Source: Triparma columacea (lineage: Eukaryota; Sar; Bolidophyceae; Parmales; Triparmaceae). Taken from it: a DNA stretch of 20,118 bases. Every line of letters starts with the position of its first letter. The stretch's first letter is position 1. A program made the translations under genes and the position numbers. The stretch covers positions 1 through 20,118 of the forward strand of contig BRYA01000934.1 of NCBI GenBank assembly GCA_030267965.1, read 5' to 3'. The notes under the pieces were generated by a model. The model was not told where the DNA came from. It made no database searches and saw only the letters and a list, made by a program, of their open reading frames with translations. Positions 11,101 to 18,700 of this stretch are shown one piece after another.

Positions 11101-11933
11101 TTCGCTAGTACGCCCAATTCTGTGCCCTTTCTCACCTATTCACGTCTTGTGGTGTTGTGCTGGTGGTGTTGCTGGTGGTGGTGTTGCTGCTGGGGGGGGG
11201 TTAGGGACGGGCCGTGATGACAAGTGTTATTAATTGGATCATGAGTGAAGAAGAGTGGGGCGTTGAAGTAAATACATCCACAACGCAAGAAGACGTTGAT
11301 TGCGAGACGATAATAGCAATCTAATTCCGGTCGCTCCTCCACAGAAGGTATCCGTTGCGCATTCAGTCTTACCTGTTTGCACCAGAAGTAACGCTTCCAG
11401 TAGCAGCGTTAGCAACACCTCCAGAAGCACCGCCAGAGCCATCGTCATTGCTGCAGCCAAGGGAAGTGCATGAGTTACAAACAGCGACGATATGCACAGG
11501 ATTTGCGAATTGTACAGTGATGTGTTAGATACGTGGAGAAGAGAATCTTAGTGCGCTCGCCCAGCAGTGTTCAGTTGTGCAGTTCTCACCTGGACCCTAG
11601 TTTAGGTTTACACCAGTTTCTGACTCGAATTTTAATGCGTTTATCTGGGGGTTCCCCCCATTTTATTGGAATATCGTTTATTCCATCCACAATCGTTTCC
11701 GCATGCCTTAGCATCCCCACAGTTCCACCAATTTCACCATTGTAAGTGTAATCTTTACCATCCCATCGAACATGTTTAGCAACAAAATCAAGGATTAGTT
11801 GTCCCTCACACTCTTCTTTTTCGTTGAAAAGGTCCCTAATACGATCAGTCGGAATCGGATAATGTCGTAAATTGTTACTCCAATGTCCAAGCGTTCCTGG
11901 TTCCTCCTTTTGCCGCACTTTCTTATCCGCCAT
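5134..11933 (-). CDS. NLR-like STAND protein: unknown N-domain, DUF285 array, NACHT ATPase, DUF285 array, PADR1-like zinc module
   Basis: Seven exons: 11933-11590, 11450-11373, 11189-11136, 10945-10796, 10641-9103, 8940-5463 and 5319-5134. All splice sites are GT-AG. The first five introns are phase 2 and the last is phase 0. Total 5829 nt, 1942 aa. Residues 1-115 are unrecognised; 115-209 form a Ser/Gly/Thr/Pro linker; 209-722 form a globular region of unknown type. DUF285 (BspA-like) array 1 spans about 754-972. The NACHT module starts near 1018 (GRNWLF), with Walker A GFGKSA (K1050), Walker B LIVIDSLDEA (D1168), LLVTSR near 1208 and a helical tail ending LVHQSFVDWIL. Array 2 spans about 1482-1726. 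The C-terminus is PADR1-like, with four cysteines at 1849, 1852, 1868 and 1882. STAND ATPases switch and oligomerise on ligand binding, so the arrays probably sense and one end signals. No signal peptide or membrane segment was seen. The ATPase and arrays are certain; joining the first four small exons is inference from phase. Confidence 0.72.
5320..5462 (-). other. Last intron of the NACHT gene
   Basis: 143-base intron with donor GAG|GTGAGT and acceptor CCCCCCACAG|TGC. An AACTAAC branch-point-like motif lies about 25 bases before the acceptor. It contains a GGCGAGG/GGAGAGG tract and a GT-repeat. Splicing restores the fourth cysteine of the zinc module as the first codon of the final exon, which supports the call. 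Confidence 0.7.
5833..5906 (-). repeat. Orphan copy of the DUF285 leader segment (74 bp)
   Basis: This 74-base piece is nearly identical (a handful of mismatches) to 8773-8846. It encodes FKFTSNDQLKEAEKEGVQDK, while the other copy encodes FKFTSNDQLKEAAKEWVQDK. At 8773-8846 the segment introduces repeat array 1; here it is followed directly by the PADR1-like module with no repeats behind it. It looks like the scar of a duplication or fusion. Confidence 0.8.
5950..6590 (-). repeat. DUF285 repeat array 2 (75-bp / 25-aa units)
   Basis: About eight to nine tandem 25-residue units with framework FNSD[IL]S.WNTSNCT.M..MF..CSA, beginning after WDVSEVTSFHGLF and decaying at the C-terminal end (MSKVKKKTNMFANATAM). 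DUF285/BspA-like repeats are known from bacterial surface lipoproteins and protist proteins and are thought to bind ligands. Units are highly similar at DNA level; 6192-6266 and 6267-6341 are identical. Confidence 0.88.
8195..8750 (-). repeat. DUF285 repeat array 1 (75-bp / 25-aa units)
   Basis: About seven to eight tandem 25-residue units with the same framework as array 2, introduced by WDVSEVTSFYELF and FNEDLSRWHVSNVTSM. The last unit degenerates into NCRDLNPLALF, after which the NACHT linker starts. One unit carries an extra STDL from a perfect 12-base duplication at 8441-8464. Confidence 0.88.
10642..11589 (-). other. Cassette-exon region of the NACHT gene
   Basis: Introns 11589-11451, 11372-11190, 11135-10946 and 10795-10642 separate three small exons of 78, 54 and 150 bases. 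All three lengths are multiples of 3 and every junction is AG|C, a phase 2 serine codon. The exons encode NDDGSGGASGGVANAATG, SNTTTSNTTSTTPQDVN and a PPTPPQPPTPPQ-rich piece. Any of them could be skipped without breaking the frame. Confidence 0.55.
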
Positions 11934-12259
11934 TTGCCCGGGGTGCAGTTGTGTTTGTAAAATTTGGGACGAGAATCAAATTTAAACGCCCGACCTCCGA
12001 GTACACAAAGGTACTGTGTGTTGCCGTGTTAGGGATAAGAATTCCAATCCTCTTTGTTTAACGACTGCAAAAATTCCTTGGACTCTGACAACAGTGTTTT
12101 TGGGGTGTTCCGAAAGTGAAACCATAAACTAAGACAAGTATGTTGAGAGGAGAGAAATGCTTGCAATTGGTATGGTATATATCTCCCGCGCGAAATTAGT
12201 TATAAGGCTTGCCGAAAGACAAAAGAAGAAAATAATCGCGCGATTTGCAAAACCACATT
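11934..12259 (-). promoter_or_regulatory. Upstream region of the NACHT gene / 3' region of TGS1
   Basis: 326 bases between the TGS1 stop and the NACHT gene start. On the minus strand a TATATA stretch lies at about 12175-12182 and a TTTCGCGC sequence (E2F-like) at 12188-12195, both roughly 240-260 bases before the ATG at 11933. No coding frame is evident. The regulatory reading is weak inference. Confidence 0.35.
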
Positions 12260-13540
12260 TTACTTCCCTTTCCTCACGCCCTGCAGAACGATGAACTGCA
12301 TCTTGCACATCTCAACCCTTTTGACCACCCTTAAAATCGATGGGACGTTCGTGATCTTATCCAGATTTGCATTCATGGGTAGCTTAAGAGCAACGTAGGA
12401 ACAGTTGGCACTAGCATCCAGGACGAATTTAGACATGGGTACGCCCGAAAGAGAGAGCTTGCATAGAGTTTGGTTCTTGTAATCCACGCCTCCCCAAGGA
12501 GGATCAAAAAAGATCACATCGGCGTCAATTATCGTCGGAACCACCCGAAGACTGTCGCCGATGATGACCTTTACACCAGCGAAATGTTTATCCTTGCGCT
12601 TCATCTCTGCGCGGACGAGATCAATGTTATTGCTCAACATGGTTGCCCTCTCCTCACTCATCTCTATGCCAACAACCTCCTTAAAAGCTTTTGCAAACGA
12701 TATTGTATTGCCTCCGACGCAAGCGGTCGCGTCCACTATTTTGGAAAAATATGTGACGCCAGGGAGACTGAGCAACTCGCCGGACATCCGGTCGGCAAGT
12801 CTGCAATGAATGGGCAAGCGAAAGATGAATGAGCGGAATGATTCTACAGACTAGAATACAATGCAAATATCCAGAGAACTTACCTGGATTCTGTCACTGA
12901 AAATGTTGCGACTTCATCCATCATTATCTTCCCTTGCGCGTTGTCATCTAAATTCTTCCATAGAAAGCTCCACTTATACTTTAGATTGCCTTTGCGAGCT
13001 CGAGGCGTTAGTTAAAACGATAATGTATAATGAATAGTTGGAATGGATGCGCCAATGGATTATCTTACCTGGGGCAGTTTCCAACGTCATTCCTTTGCCC
13101 ACGGACACATTTCCATATCCAGCACTGCCATCAGGAGATTTGGAGGAAGGAAGCTCACCAGCTGTTGCCTGAGAAGATGCTGAACCCTTTTTGACAATGT
13201 TGGACGCACGTGACAAGGGTTGATGAGAAGTGATCTTAGATGATGTCGTGGAGTTTCCCTGCACCGTCTCTGCTAGTGAACCATTCAACGTCTTCCCACG
13301 TAGCGACACGTCCGCGGATCCATCCTCACTCCTCGGCACAAGCTTTGCTCCTTTATACGGAACAAACCCCTGTCTAGGCTTTTCCCACACGTTCGCTTGC
13401 GTCGACGGGCAATAGTAGTAAAATTTCTTCTGAGTTCTGGACCATTCTTGATACCACAAATCACGCGGTGCTCTTGGTTGCTTAGAGGAGCGTCCAGGAT
13501 CATCTACGGGCCTTTTCCTTTTGTTATTCTGGTGGTTCAT
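12260..13540 (-). CDS. TGS1: Trimethylguanosine synthase with N-terminal WW domain
   Basis: Three exons: 13540-13069, 12989-12884 and 12800-12260. Junction phases are 1 and 2; introns are GTAAGA...GCAAAG (with TAACTAAC inside) and GTAAGT...TTGCAG. Product 372 aa. A basic KRKRP stretch sits at the N-terminus and a WW domain at about 27-57 (W29, W52, P55). Residues 160-192 (LKYKWSFLWKNLDDNAQG...FSVTES) match the segment before the TGS1 methyltransferase core. The core has the SAM motif VDATACVGGNT (215-225), IEMSEERATMLSNNI, and the catalytic-type DPPWGG (292-297; usually SPPWGG). TGS1 dimethylates the m7G cap of snRNA and snoRNA to m2,2,7G. The start at 13540 was preferred because the upstream ATG at 13582 lies inside a palindromic promoter repeat; using it would add 14 residues. 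Confidence 0.9.
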
Positions 13541-13656
13541 TAGCAATAAAATTTCCTCACTCCACCAGTTTTGACATGTCATGACATGTCATCTTCTTGA
13601 CATGTCAATTTGTACATCAAATAAGTTTTACTTCCCAACTCTAAAAAGATAACGCG
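13541..13656. promoter_or_regulatory. Bidirectional promoter with three TGACATGTCA palindromes
   Basis: The perfect 10-base palindrome TGACATGTCA occurs at 13572-13581, 13582-13591 (directly abutting) and 13598-13607. The segment lies between the divergent TGS1 and Nudix-like genes, whose start codons are only 116 bases apart. The centre-to-centre spacing is 10 and then 16 bases. Probable binding sites for a dimeric transcription factor shared by both genes; the factor is not known. Confidence 0.6.
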
Positions 13657-14862
13657 ATGTTGAGGAAGAATATACAGTCCAAAGAATCGCATACTAAGCC
13701 GCGCACCAACGGGCGTTGGCTAAAAGCGCAGCCACTAGCGCAAGTTGAAGAACAGACTTACTTGAGCCGCCGCGGCAAGGAAAATGCAAAAAAACACCGC
13801 GCCGGAACTATTCTCGCCGTTCCAACCGATGCGGCTATCGAGATCATGACAAGGACTTACTCCTCGAAGGAGGCACGCATCGAAAATTGCGAGTGCGGTG
13901 AGCTATTGGGTATCCAGACGTTGTCCCCGGCCAGCATCATGACAAAAAGTTCTTTGTACGCTATGGAACTTCCCCGCATTATGGCGAACCCGTCCTTTGC
14001 CACTTGGACAGAGGCATCCAACAACAACGGTTGGTTAGGTGTTGGCTTTAACCCCGACTTCACCGAAAGGTGGCTTACCAATCCCACTTCCGTTGAGATG
14101 GTGAGAGATGTCGTCGACACGCATCTCTTGGTAGCTGGAATTGAGGGACCAGCCGCGAAACATGGTTACCCAACGCTCGACTGCCTCGGCGCAGCAGCAT
14201 ATGGAAACATTGATCGTAGGGATTTCAAAACCTTTCAAACGTCATACCAGCCCACGCAACAGATTGATCGCAATCTTCTGGGGACCTGGAGGGGTGCTCG
14301 TCGCGAGCTACTGGAGGAAGCAGGGGTCCTTATTCCCTTCAGTTGGATCTTCGACCATGCCATCGTCAAACATTTCACCGACACGGAAGCTCCTCGCCCT
14401 TATTATCTGCGAGATTTGTCTCGTGGTTCCAACAGGCCCCCAACTGACGTTACGCAATTTACAATCGTTGTGCCCGAAGGCTATGTTTGCGTCGAGAAAA
14501 CCTCTGCGACGATGGTGATGCACCCAGAAGATGAAGATAAAGAGCTCATTCACCTCAATCGTCAGAGGAGATCGAAGATCTACATATCTTTGGAGAAGCC
14601 CTTCGCAGGTCTGATCAACAATGATATGAGGGAAATCGCCAGTGATGGCAACCTTGCGGGAAACTTCAATTTAGGAGGTCCACCCGGAGGTCCTCCACCC
14701 ACCACCACCACGCCCCCCGGCGACTCCGTTGCTGCGTCGCTCAGGGTAGCGGTGGACCTCCACCTAAAAGACGGCAGGCACGGCAGGGAGCTCGTTGAAA
14801 GGGAAGACGCCGTGGACGCCGCCAACGACCTGGCCGCCTATGATGCGGCATATAGGGCATGA
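13657..14862 (+). CDS. Nudix hydrolase-like protein with interrupted Nudix box
   Basis: Single-exon frame of 401 aa. Residues 216-224 (R-E-L-L-E-E-A-G-V) are the second half of a Nudix box (REUxEExGU), which binds Mg2+ in enzymes that cleave nucleoside diphosphates linked to another group. The preceding helix reads GTWRGAR. The glutamate normally eight residues before the R is missing there, but GNIDRRD about 30 residues upstream could be the GG-x-D-x-G-E strand and turn separated by an insertion. The basic N-terminus (first 55 residues rich in K/R) could target an organelle or nucleus. The tail carries GGPPGGPPPTTTTPP and then a charged Ala/Asp-rich helix. Start at 13657, divergent from TGS1. 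The substrate cannot be inferred; a catalytically dead Nudix fold is an alternative. Confidence 0.5.
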   Translation: MLRKNIQSKESHTKPRTNGRWLKAQPLAQVEEQTYLSRRGKENAKKHRAGTILAVPTDAAIEIMTRTYSSKEARIENCECGELLGIQTLSPASIMTKSSLYAMELPRIMANPSFATWTEASNNNGWLGVGFNPDFTERWLTNPTSVEMVRDVVDTHLLVAGIEGPAAKHGYPTLDCLGAAAYGNIDRRDFKTFQTSYQPTQQIDRNLLGTWRGARRELLEEAGVLIPFSWIFDHAIVKHFTDTEAPRPYYLRDLSRGSNRPPTDVTQFTIVVPEGYVCVEKTSATMVMHPEDEDKELIHLNRQRRSKIYISLEKPFAGLINNDMREIASDGNLAGNFNLGGPPGGPPPTTTTPPGDSVAASLRVAVDLHLKDGRHGRELVEREDAVDAANDLAAYDAAYRA

Positions 14863-15821
14863 GGCAAAAGTTCGTCTGCAACAGTCAGTGCAACCTTGAG
14901 TGTTGTTTTCGTGGATGCGGGTACTTTGGATTTGGAGGGAGGCTTTGAGATAAGGATTTTGCTCGGAAAGCGAGTAAGAGCCCAAGTGTCGTCTCAGAAC
15001 CTCCCCAGAGTTCAGACAAGCTCGATTGTTGGGAGGGGGGGGTTAGGAAATAGGTTGAAGCAAGAGATGGGTCTTGCATTAAGGGCATAGCGAGGAGGAA
15101 GGGTGAAGATGAAGGCAGACGAGACATCAAATAAGGAGGGCTTTGCAATGCCAAATTAGCAAATGTCACCAATATCCCCCCCAGTCCACAGTCGGAACCA
15201 GGCTTCAAACCCCTTGAGAAATATTTTCTGGTCAAGTTCGCGCTCTACCATGGACAATGTGCCTGTATCGGCGTCTATTCCCCCCCATTCTTCCTCGCCC
15301 AACGTGCATCGCACAGGGGGGGGGCTCAAGAGACCTCAGACTTGTCCTCGGGTTGTAGAATTCAATTGTTGGCCTCTTTGTCACTGTAGCAAGAAATCGG
15401 CGTCATAAGGCTGCTTATTGCCCTTGTTGTATATACAATGCGATATTAAGCATGAAATCCATTATTTATGTACCGTATTAAGTTTATATCAGCCAAAATC
15501 TGTTACGAGCAAACCAGTTAGTCTTTATTTTGGGATTTTGGGGGAAGATTTGGGCATTTTTGGCAAGAAAGCTGTATTATAACCTGTAATATAGGCTTAT
15601 TATACTTTTTACGACCGACCTAACTCTTCACAATACAAACCGCGATACTCACATCATATCCAAACACATTGTAGTTTTAGCTTAAATTGGTCCCTAACAA
15701 AACTACATCGGTCCAAATCCCTAACTTCCAATCCCCTCCTCTCCATCTAAGCATTTACGCCATATCTAAGCACAAGCGCTGTCAGTACTATTACTTTCAT
15801 CCTTCCCAAATCCTTCCCAAA
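14863..15821. other. Long stretch without a convincing gene
   Basis: About 960 bases. Open frames here are short and low in complexity (for example a minus-strand Ser/Leu/Pro-rich frame over 14885-15235 and a plus frame from 15250 reading MDNVPVSASIPPHSSS). None resembles a known family and none has a clear splice partner. Two runs of seven or more G/C occur near 15038 and 15320. The last 400 bases are AT-rich with TATAA-like stretches around 15570-15610, and probably hold the promoter and 5' UTR of the LRR gene. Confidence 0.4.
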
Positions 15822-17300
15822 ATGCCCAAATCAGCAGTATACTCTGGCAAAGAGAGATTCCATTGTGATCGTGAACTCACAGAGGTGATTTTTGCAAAGG
15901 GAGTGACGTCGATTGTCGATGGCGCCTTCTGGGGATGCTCCTCCCTCGCAGCCATCACAATCCCGGAAGGAGTTACGGAGATTGGCATTAAGGCCTTCGA
16001 CGGATGCTCTGCCCTTACGGCCATCACCATCCCAGATTTAGTGACGACGATTTCCACTGGCGCCTTCTTGGGATGCTCCTCCCTCACGACCATCAGCATC
16101 CCGGACTCTGTGACGAAGATTGACCATGGCGCCTTCAGGGGATGCTCTTCCCTCGTAGCCCTCACCATCCCGGACTCTGTGACGACGATTGCTTCATTCG
16201 CCTTCTACCAATGCTCCTCCCTCACGGCCATCACCATCCCGAACGGAGTGACGATCATTAGCGAATACGTCTTCTCCAATTGCCGCAACCTCGCAGCCAT
16301 CACAATCCCGGACTCTGTGATGACGATTGGCCGTGCTGCCTTCGACTACTGCTCCTCCCTCACGGCCATCACAATCCCAGACTTGGTGACCAAGCTTCCT
16401 TATGGCGCCTTCTACGGATGCTCCTCCGTCACAGCCATCACAATCCCGGACTCTGTGACTACGATTGGCAATAGCGCCTTCTACGGATGCTCCTCCCTCG
16501 CAGCAATCACAATCCCAGACGGAGTGACAACGATTGGCGAAAGCGCCTTCTTGGGATGCTCCTCCGTCACAGCCATCACAATCCCGGACTCTGTGACTAC
16601 GATTGGCAATAAGGCCTTCTACGGATGCTCCTCCGTCACGGCCATCACAATCCCAGATGGAGTGACAACAATTGGCAAATCCGTCTTCGCGGGATGCTCC
16701 TCCCTCGCAGCCATCACAATCCCGGACTCAGTGACGACGATTGGCCATGGTGCCTTCTCTGGATGCTCCTCCCTCATTGCCATCACAATCCCAGACGGAG
16801 TGACGAAGATTGGCGAATATGCCTTTGACGGATGCTCCTCCCTCACGGCTATCACAATCCCAGACAGAGTGACGACAATTGCCTGGGGCGCCTTCAGGGG
16901 ATGCTCCTCCCTCGCAGCCATCACCATCCCGGACTCAGTGACGATGATCGGCGATTTCGCCTTCTACGAATGCTCCTCCCTAACGAAACTCAGTCTATCT
17001 CCTGCTGTCTCCATCGGTGAAGAGTGCTTCTCAAACTGCACAGCTCTAATCTCTGCCGCTGCTGATCAAAATATGTCGACTGTTGAGGACCTCCTCCATT
17101 CTAGGTGGCACCGCATACGTGAACGCGTCACCGTTCTACTCTGCCTCAAGGGAACCTGGGATCACGTGGAGAACCACCCCAGTGGACAGGATAGTCTGAA
17201 GCAGAAGAAAATGGACGGAGTTGAAGCACCGCTAATGGCAACTGAGACACGTGAGAAGATCCCGAAAGTTTTGTGGAGAGTAATTCTGGAGTTTCTGTAA
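15822..17300 (+). CDS. BspA-type leucine-rich repeat (LRR_5) protein
   Basis: 492 aa from the ATG at 15822 (MPKSAVYSGKERF). An in-frame ATG at 15687 would add 45 residues without recognisable features, so the shorter form is preferred. Residues from about 28 to 410 consist of 17 tandem 23-aa units with framework VTTIG..AF.GCSSL.AITIPD, the LRR_5 (BspA-like) consensus, forming a curved solenoid. The last units lose the consensus (LTKLSLSPAVSIGEECFSNC). The C-terminus is a charged region with a final KIPKVLWRVILEFL helix resembling the ends of other algal LRR_5 proteins as I recall them. No signal peptide or membrane anchor is visible, so a cytosolic or nuclear binding role is likely; the ligand is unknown. 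It is convergent with the zinc-finger gene. Confidence 0.88.
   Translation: MPKSAVYSGKERFHCDRELTEVIFAKGVTSIVDGAFWGCSSLAAITIPEGVTEIGIKAFDGCSALTAITIPDLVTTISTGAFLGCSSLTTISIPDSVTKIDHGAFRGCSSLVALTIPDSVTTIASFAFYQCSSLTAITIPNGVTIISEYVFSNCRNLAAITIPDSVMTIGRAAFDYCSSLTAITIPDLVTKLPYGAFYGCSSVTAITIPDSVTTIGNSAFYGCSSLAAITIPDGVTTIGESAFLGCSSVTAITIPDSVTTIGNKAFYGCSSVTAITIPDGVTTIGKSVFAGCSSLAAITIPDSVTTIGHGAFSGCSSLIAITIPDGVTKIGEYAFDGCSSLTAITIPDRVTTIAWGAFRGCSSLAAITIPDSVTMIGDFAFYECSSLTKLSLSPAVSIGEECFSNCTALISAAADQNMSTVEDLLHSRWHRIRERVTVLLCLKGTWDHVENHPSGQDSLKQKKMDGVEAPLMATETREKIPKVLWRVILEFL
15900..17045 (+). repeat. 69-bp tandem repeat array encoding LRR_5 units
   Basis: About 17 head-to-tail 69-base units (GCCATCACAATCCCGGACTC is a recurring piece) with high DNA identity between neighbours. 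Variation concentrates on the codons after ATTGG and on the residue before GCTCC. Confidence 0.88.
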
Positions 17301-17559
17301 CTGTCTTTGATTTTAAATCAATCGTTCAATTGTTTTTAAATCTGCACTTCCTCCCTGGAACCCACAACTCGGAAACGCACGTCCAACACCAGAACAAGAC
17401 CACTAAGAACGACCTGCTGCGCAGGTGCGACTACAGGACTGAAGTGAGGGACTCACCAGTTTGTGACATGCGACTTCAGAATACTTCATGACAAAACATG
17501 AAGGTAAACTCCCAGGATGGTTTCATGATTTGGAATTGTTCAAACTCTACTAAGAAGGT
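17301..17559. other. Convergent intergenic region with a short hairpin
   Basis: 259 bases between the stops of the LRR_5 gene and the zinc-finger gene. A perfect inverted repeat CTTCATG-ACAAAA-CATGAAG lies at 17484-17503. It could form a 7-bp stem in either 3' UTR; no function is assigned. Confidence 0.4.
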
Positions 17560-18543
17560 TCAACGTTCTTTGTGACGACAAGAAATGTGTTTCTTCATGT
17601 TGTGTTTCTCCTTGCACTTATATTCGCACCCCTCTATCGGGCATGGGTGCCAGGTTACGCCGATATCGTGGATATTAGCAAGGTGATGCTTGATGCCCTG
17701 GTTATCCTTCGCCTTATATTCACACCCCTCTTGGGGGCACGGGTGCCAAACTACGCCAATGCCGTGAAAATGAGCAAGGTGGGTCTTGATTTCGCTCCTC
17801 TGCTTCGCTTTATATTCACACCCTTCTTGCGGGCATTTATGCCACGTTACGCCGATATCGTGAATAAGGGCAAGGTGCCTCTTGATATCACCTCTCGCCT
17901 TCGCCTTATATTCACAACCCTCTTGTGGGCATGTGTGCCACGTTACGCCTATATCATGAACGTAAATAAGGTGTAACTTGATGTTGGCTCTCCCCTTCGC
18001 CTTAAATTCACACCCTTCTTGCGGGCATGTATGCCACGTTACGCCAATATCGTGAACATTAGCAAGGTGGTGCTTGAGGTTGCCTCTGTGCTTCGTCTTA
18101 TATTCACACCCTTGTTGCAGGCATGGATGCCACGTTATGCCAATATCGTGAATACCAGCAAGGTGCTGCTTGAGACCGTCTCTCTTTTTCGCTTTATATT
18201 CACACCCTTCTTGCGGGCATGTATGCCAAGTTACACCAATATCGTGAATATTAGCAAGATGTTTCTTCATTTCATTTCTCTGCTTCGCCTTATATTCACA
18301 CCCTTGTTGCGGGCATGTATGCCATGTTACGCCAATATCGTGAATATCTGCAAGGTGCTGCTTGAGATGGCTCCTCCTCTTCACCTTATAATCACATCCT
18401 TCTTGCGGGCATGTAAACCATATTGTGCTTTTCGTTTCACATGGTTGGCAAAGAAGCAGATCATGCTGTACTGGGAAACTGATATTAGGCGCAAATTTGT
18501 CGATATGCGACCTCAGCTCCTCGCTGGGCACCGGAGCAAACAT
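17560..18543 (-). CDS. Nine-finger C2H2 zinc-finger protein
   Basis: Single exon, 327 aa. After a 45-residue N-terminus (MFAPVPSEELRSHIDKFAPN...) come nine near-identical 32-residue units of the form C-x4-C-x12-H-x4-H, with linker DIGVTWHT between fingers in place of the classical TGEKP. The framework CPQEGCEYKAK.R..[IL]K.HLA.IH is almost invariant. The helix positions that contact DNA in known C2H2 proteins (-1, 2, 3, 6) differ between the fingers. Probable sequence-specific nucleic-acid binding protein. Start at 18543; a TATATAG stretch (minus strand, 18649-18643) lies about 100 bases upstream. The gene sits only 157 bases from the stop of the Kir-like gene on the same strand. No effector domain is visible. 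Confidence 0.85.
   Translation of the reverse strand: MFAPVPSEELRSHIDKFAPNISFPVQHDLLLCQPCETKSTIWFTCPQEGCDYKVKRRSHLKQHLADIHDIGVTWHTCPQQGCEYKAKQRNEMKKHLANIHDIGVTWHTCPQEGCEYKAKKRDGLKQHLAGIHDIGITWHPCLQQGCEYKTKHRGNLKHHLANVHDIGVTWHTCPQEGCEFKAKGRANIKLHLIYVHDIGVTWHTCPQEGCEYKAKARGDIKRHLALIHDIGVTWHKCPQEGCEYKAKQRSEIKTHLAHFHGIGVVWHPCPQEGCEYKAKDNQGIKHHLANIHDIGVTWHPCPIEGCEYKCKEKHNMKKHISCRHKER
17570..18430 (-). repeat. 96-bp tandem repeat array encoding C2H2 fingers
   Basis: Nine 96-base units in tandem, with TATTCACACCC and GGGCATG..TGCCA recurring on the plus strand. DNA conservation outside the helix codons is high, pointing to recent duplication or gene conversion. Confidence 0.85.
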
Positions 18544-18621
18544 CAGCTCGCGTTTTTGTCTACAAATCAGATCCCAAGAGTTTCCCCCTCTTTTCGCTCT
18601 TTCGCTTCTGGCCTTCTGGCC

Positions 18622-18644
18622 CTCTCACGTCCGACTTGGACTCT
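18622..18644 (-). promoter_or_regulatory. Shared 23-bp element upstream of zinc-finger gene
   Basis: Plus-strand core CTCTCACGTCCGACTTGG. It is identical except for one base to 19923-19945, which lies upstream of the neighbouring Kir-like gene in the same orientation. It is 79-101 bases before the ATG at 18543 and directly follows the TATATAG stretch, so it would lie close to the transcription start. Confidence 0.55.
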
Positions 18645-18700
18645 ATATAACAGCAAACAATCCATTTCGACGACATGAACAAAAAATGTGTTTATCTTTT

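Noticed and set aside
12188..12195. TTTCGCGC (minus strand), an E2F-like site before the NACHT gene
   Set aside because: A single 8-base match about 250 bases from the start codon is too weak to call as a site; noted only within the upstream region.
14885..15235. 116-aa minus frame and small plus frames in the gene-poor stretch
   Set aside because: Low-complexity Ser/Leu/Pro composition, no domain, no splice partner; may be a decayed element but nothing proves it.
17572..18678. Plus-strand repeated hydrophobic frames (LIFTPLLRACMPRYANIVN-like)
   Set aside because: Antisense of the nine C2H2 fingers; the minus frame keeps all zinc ligands.
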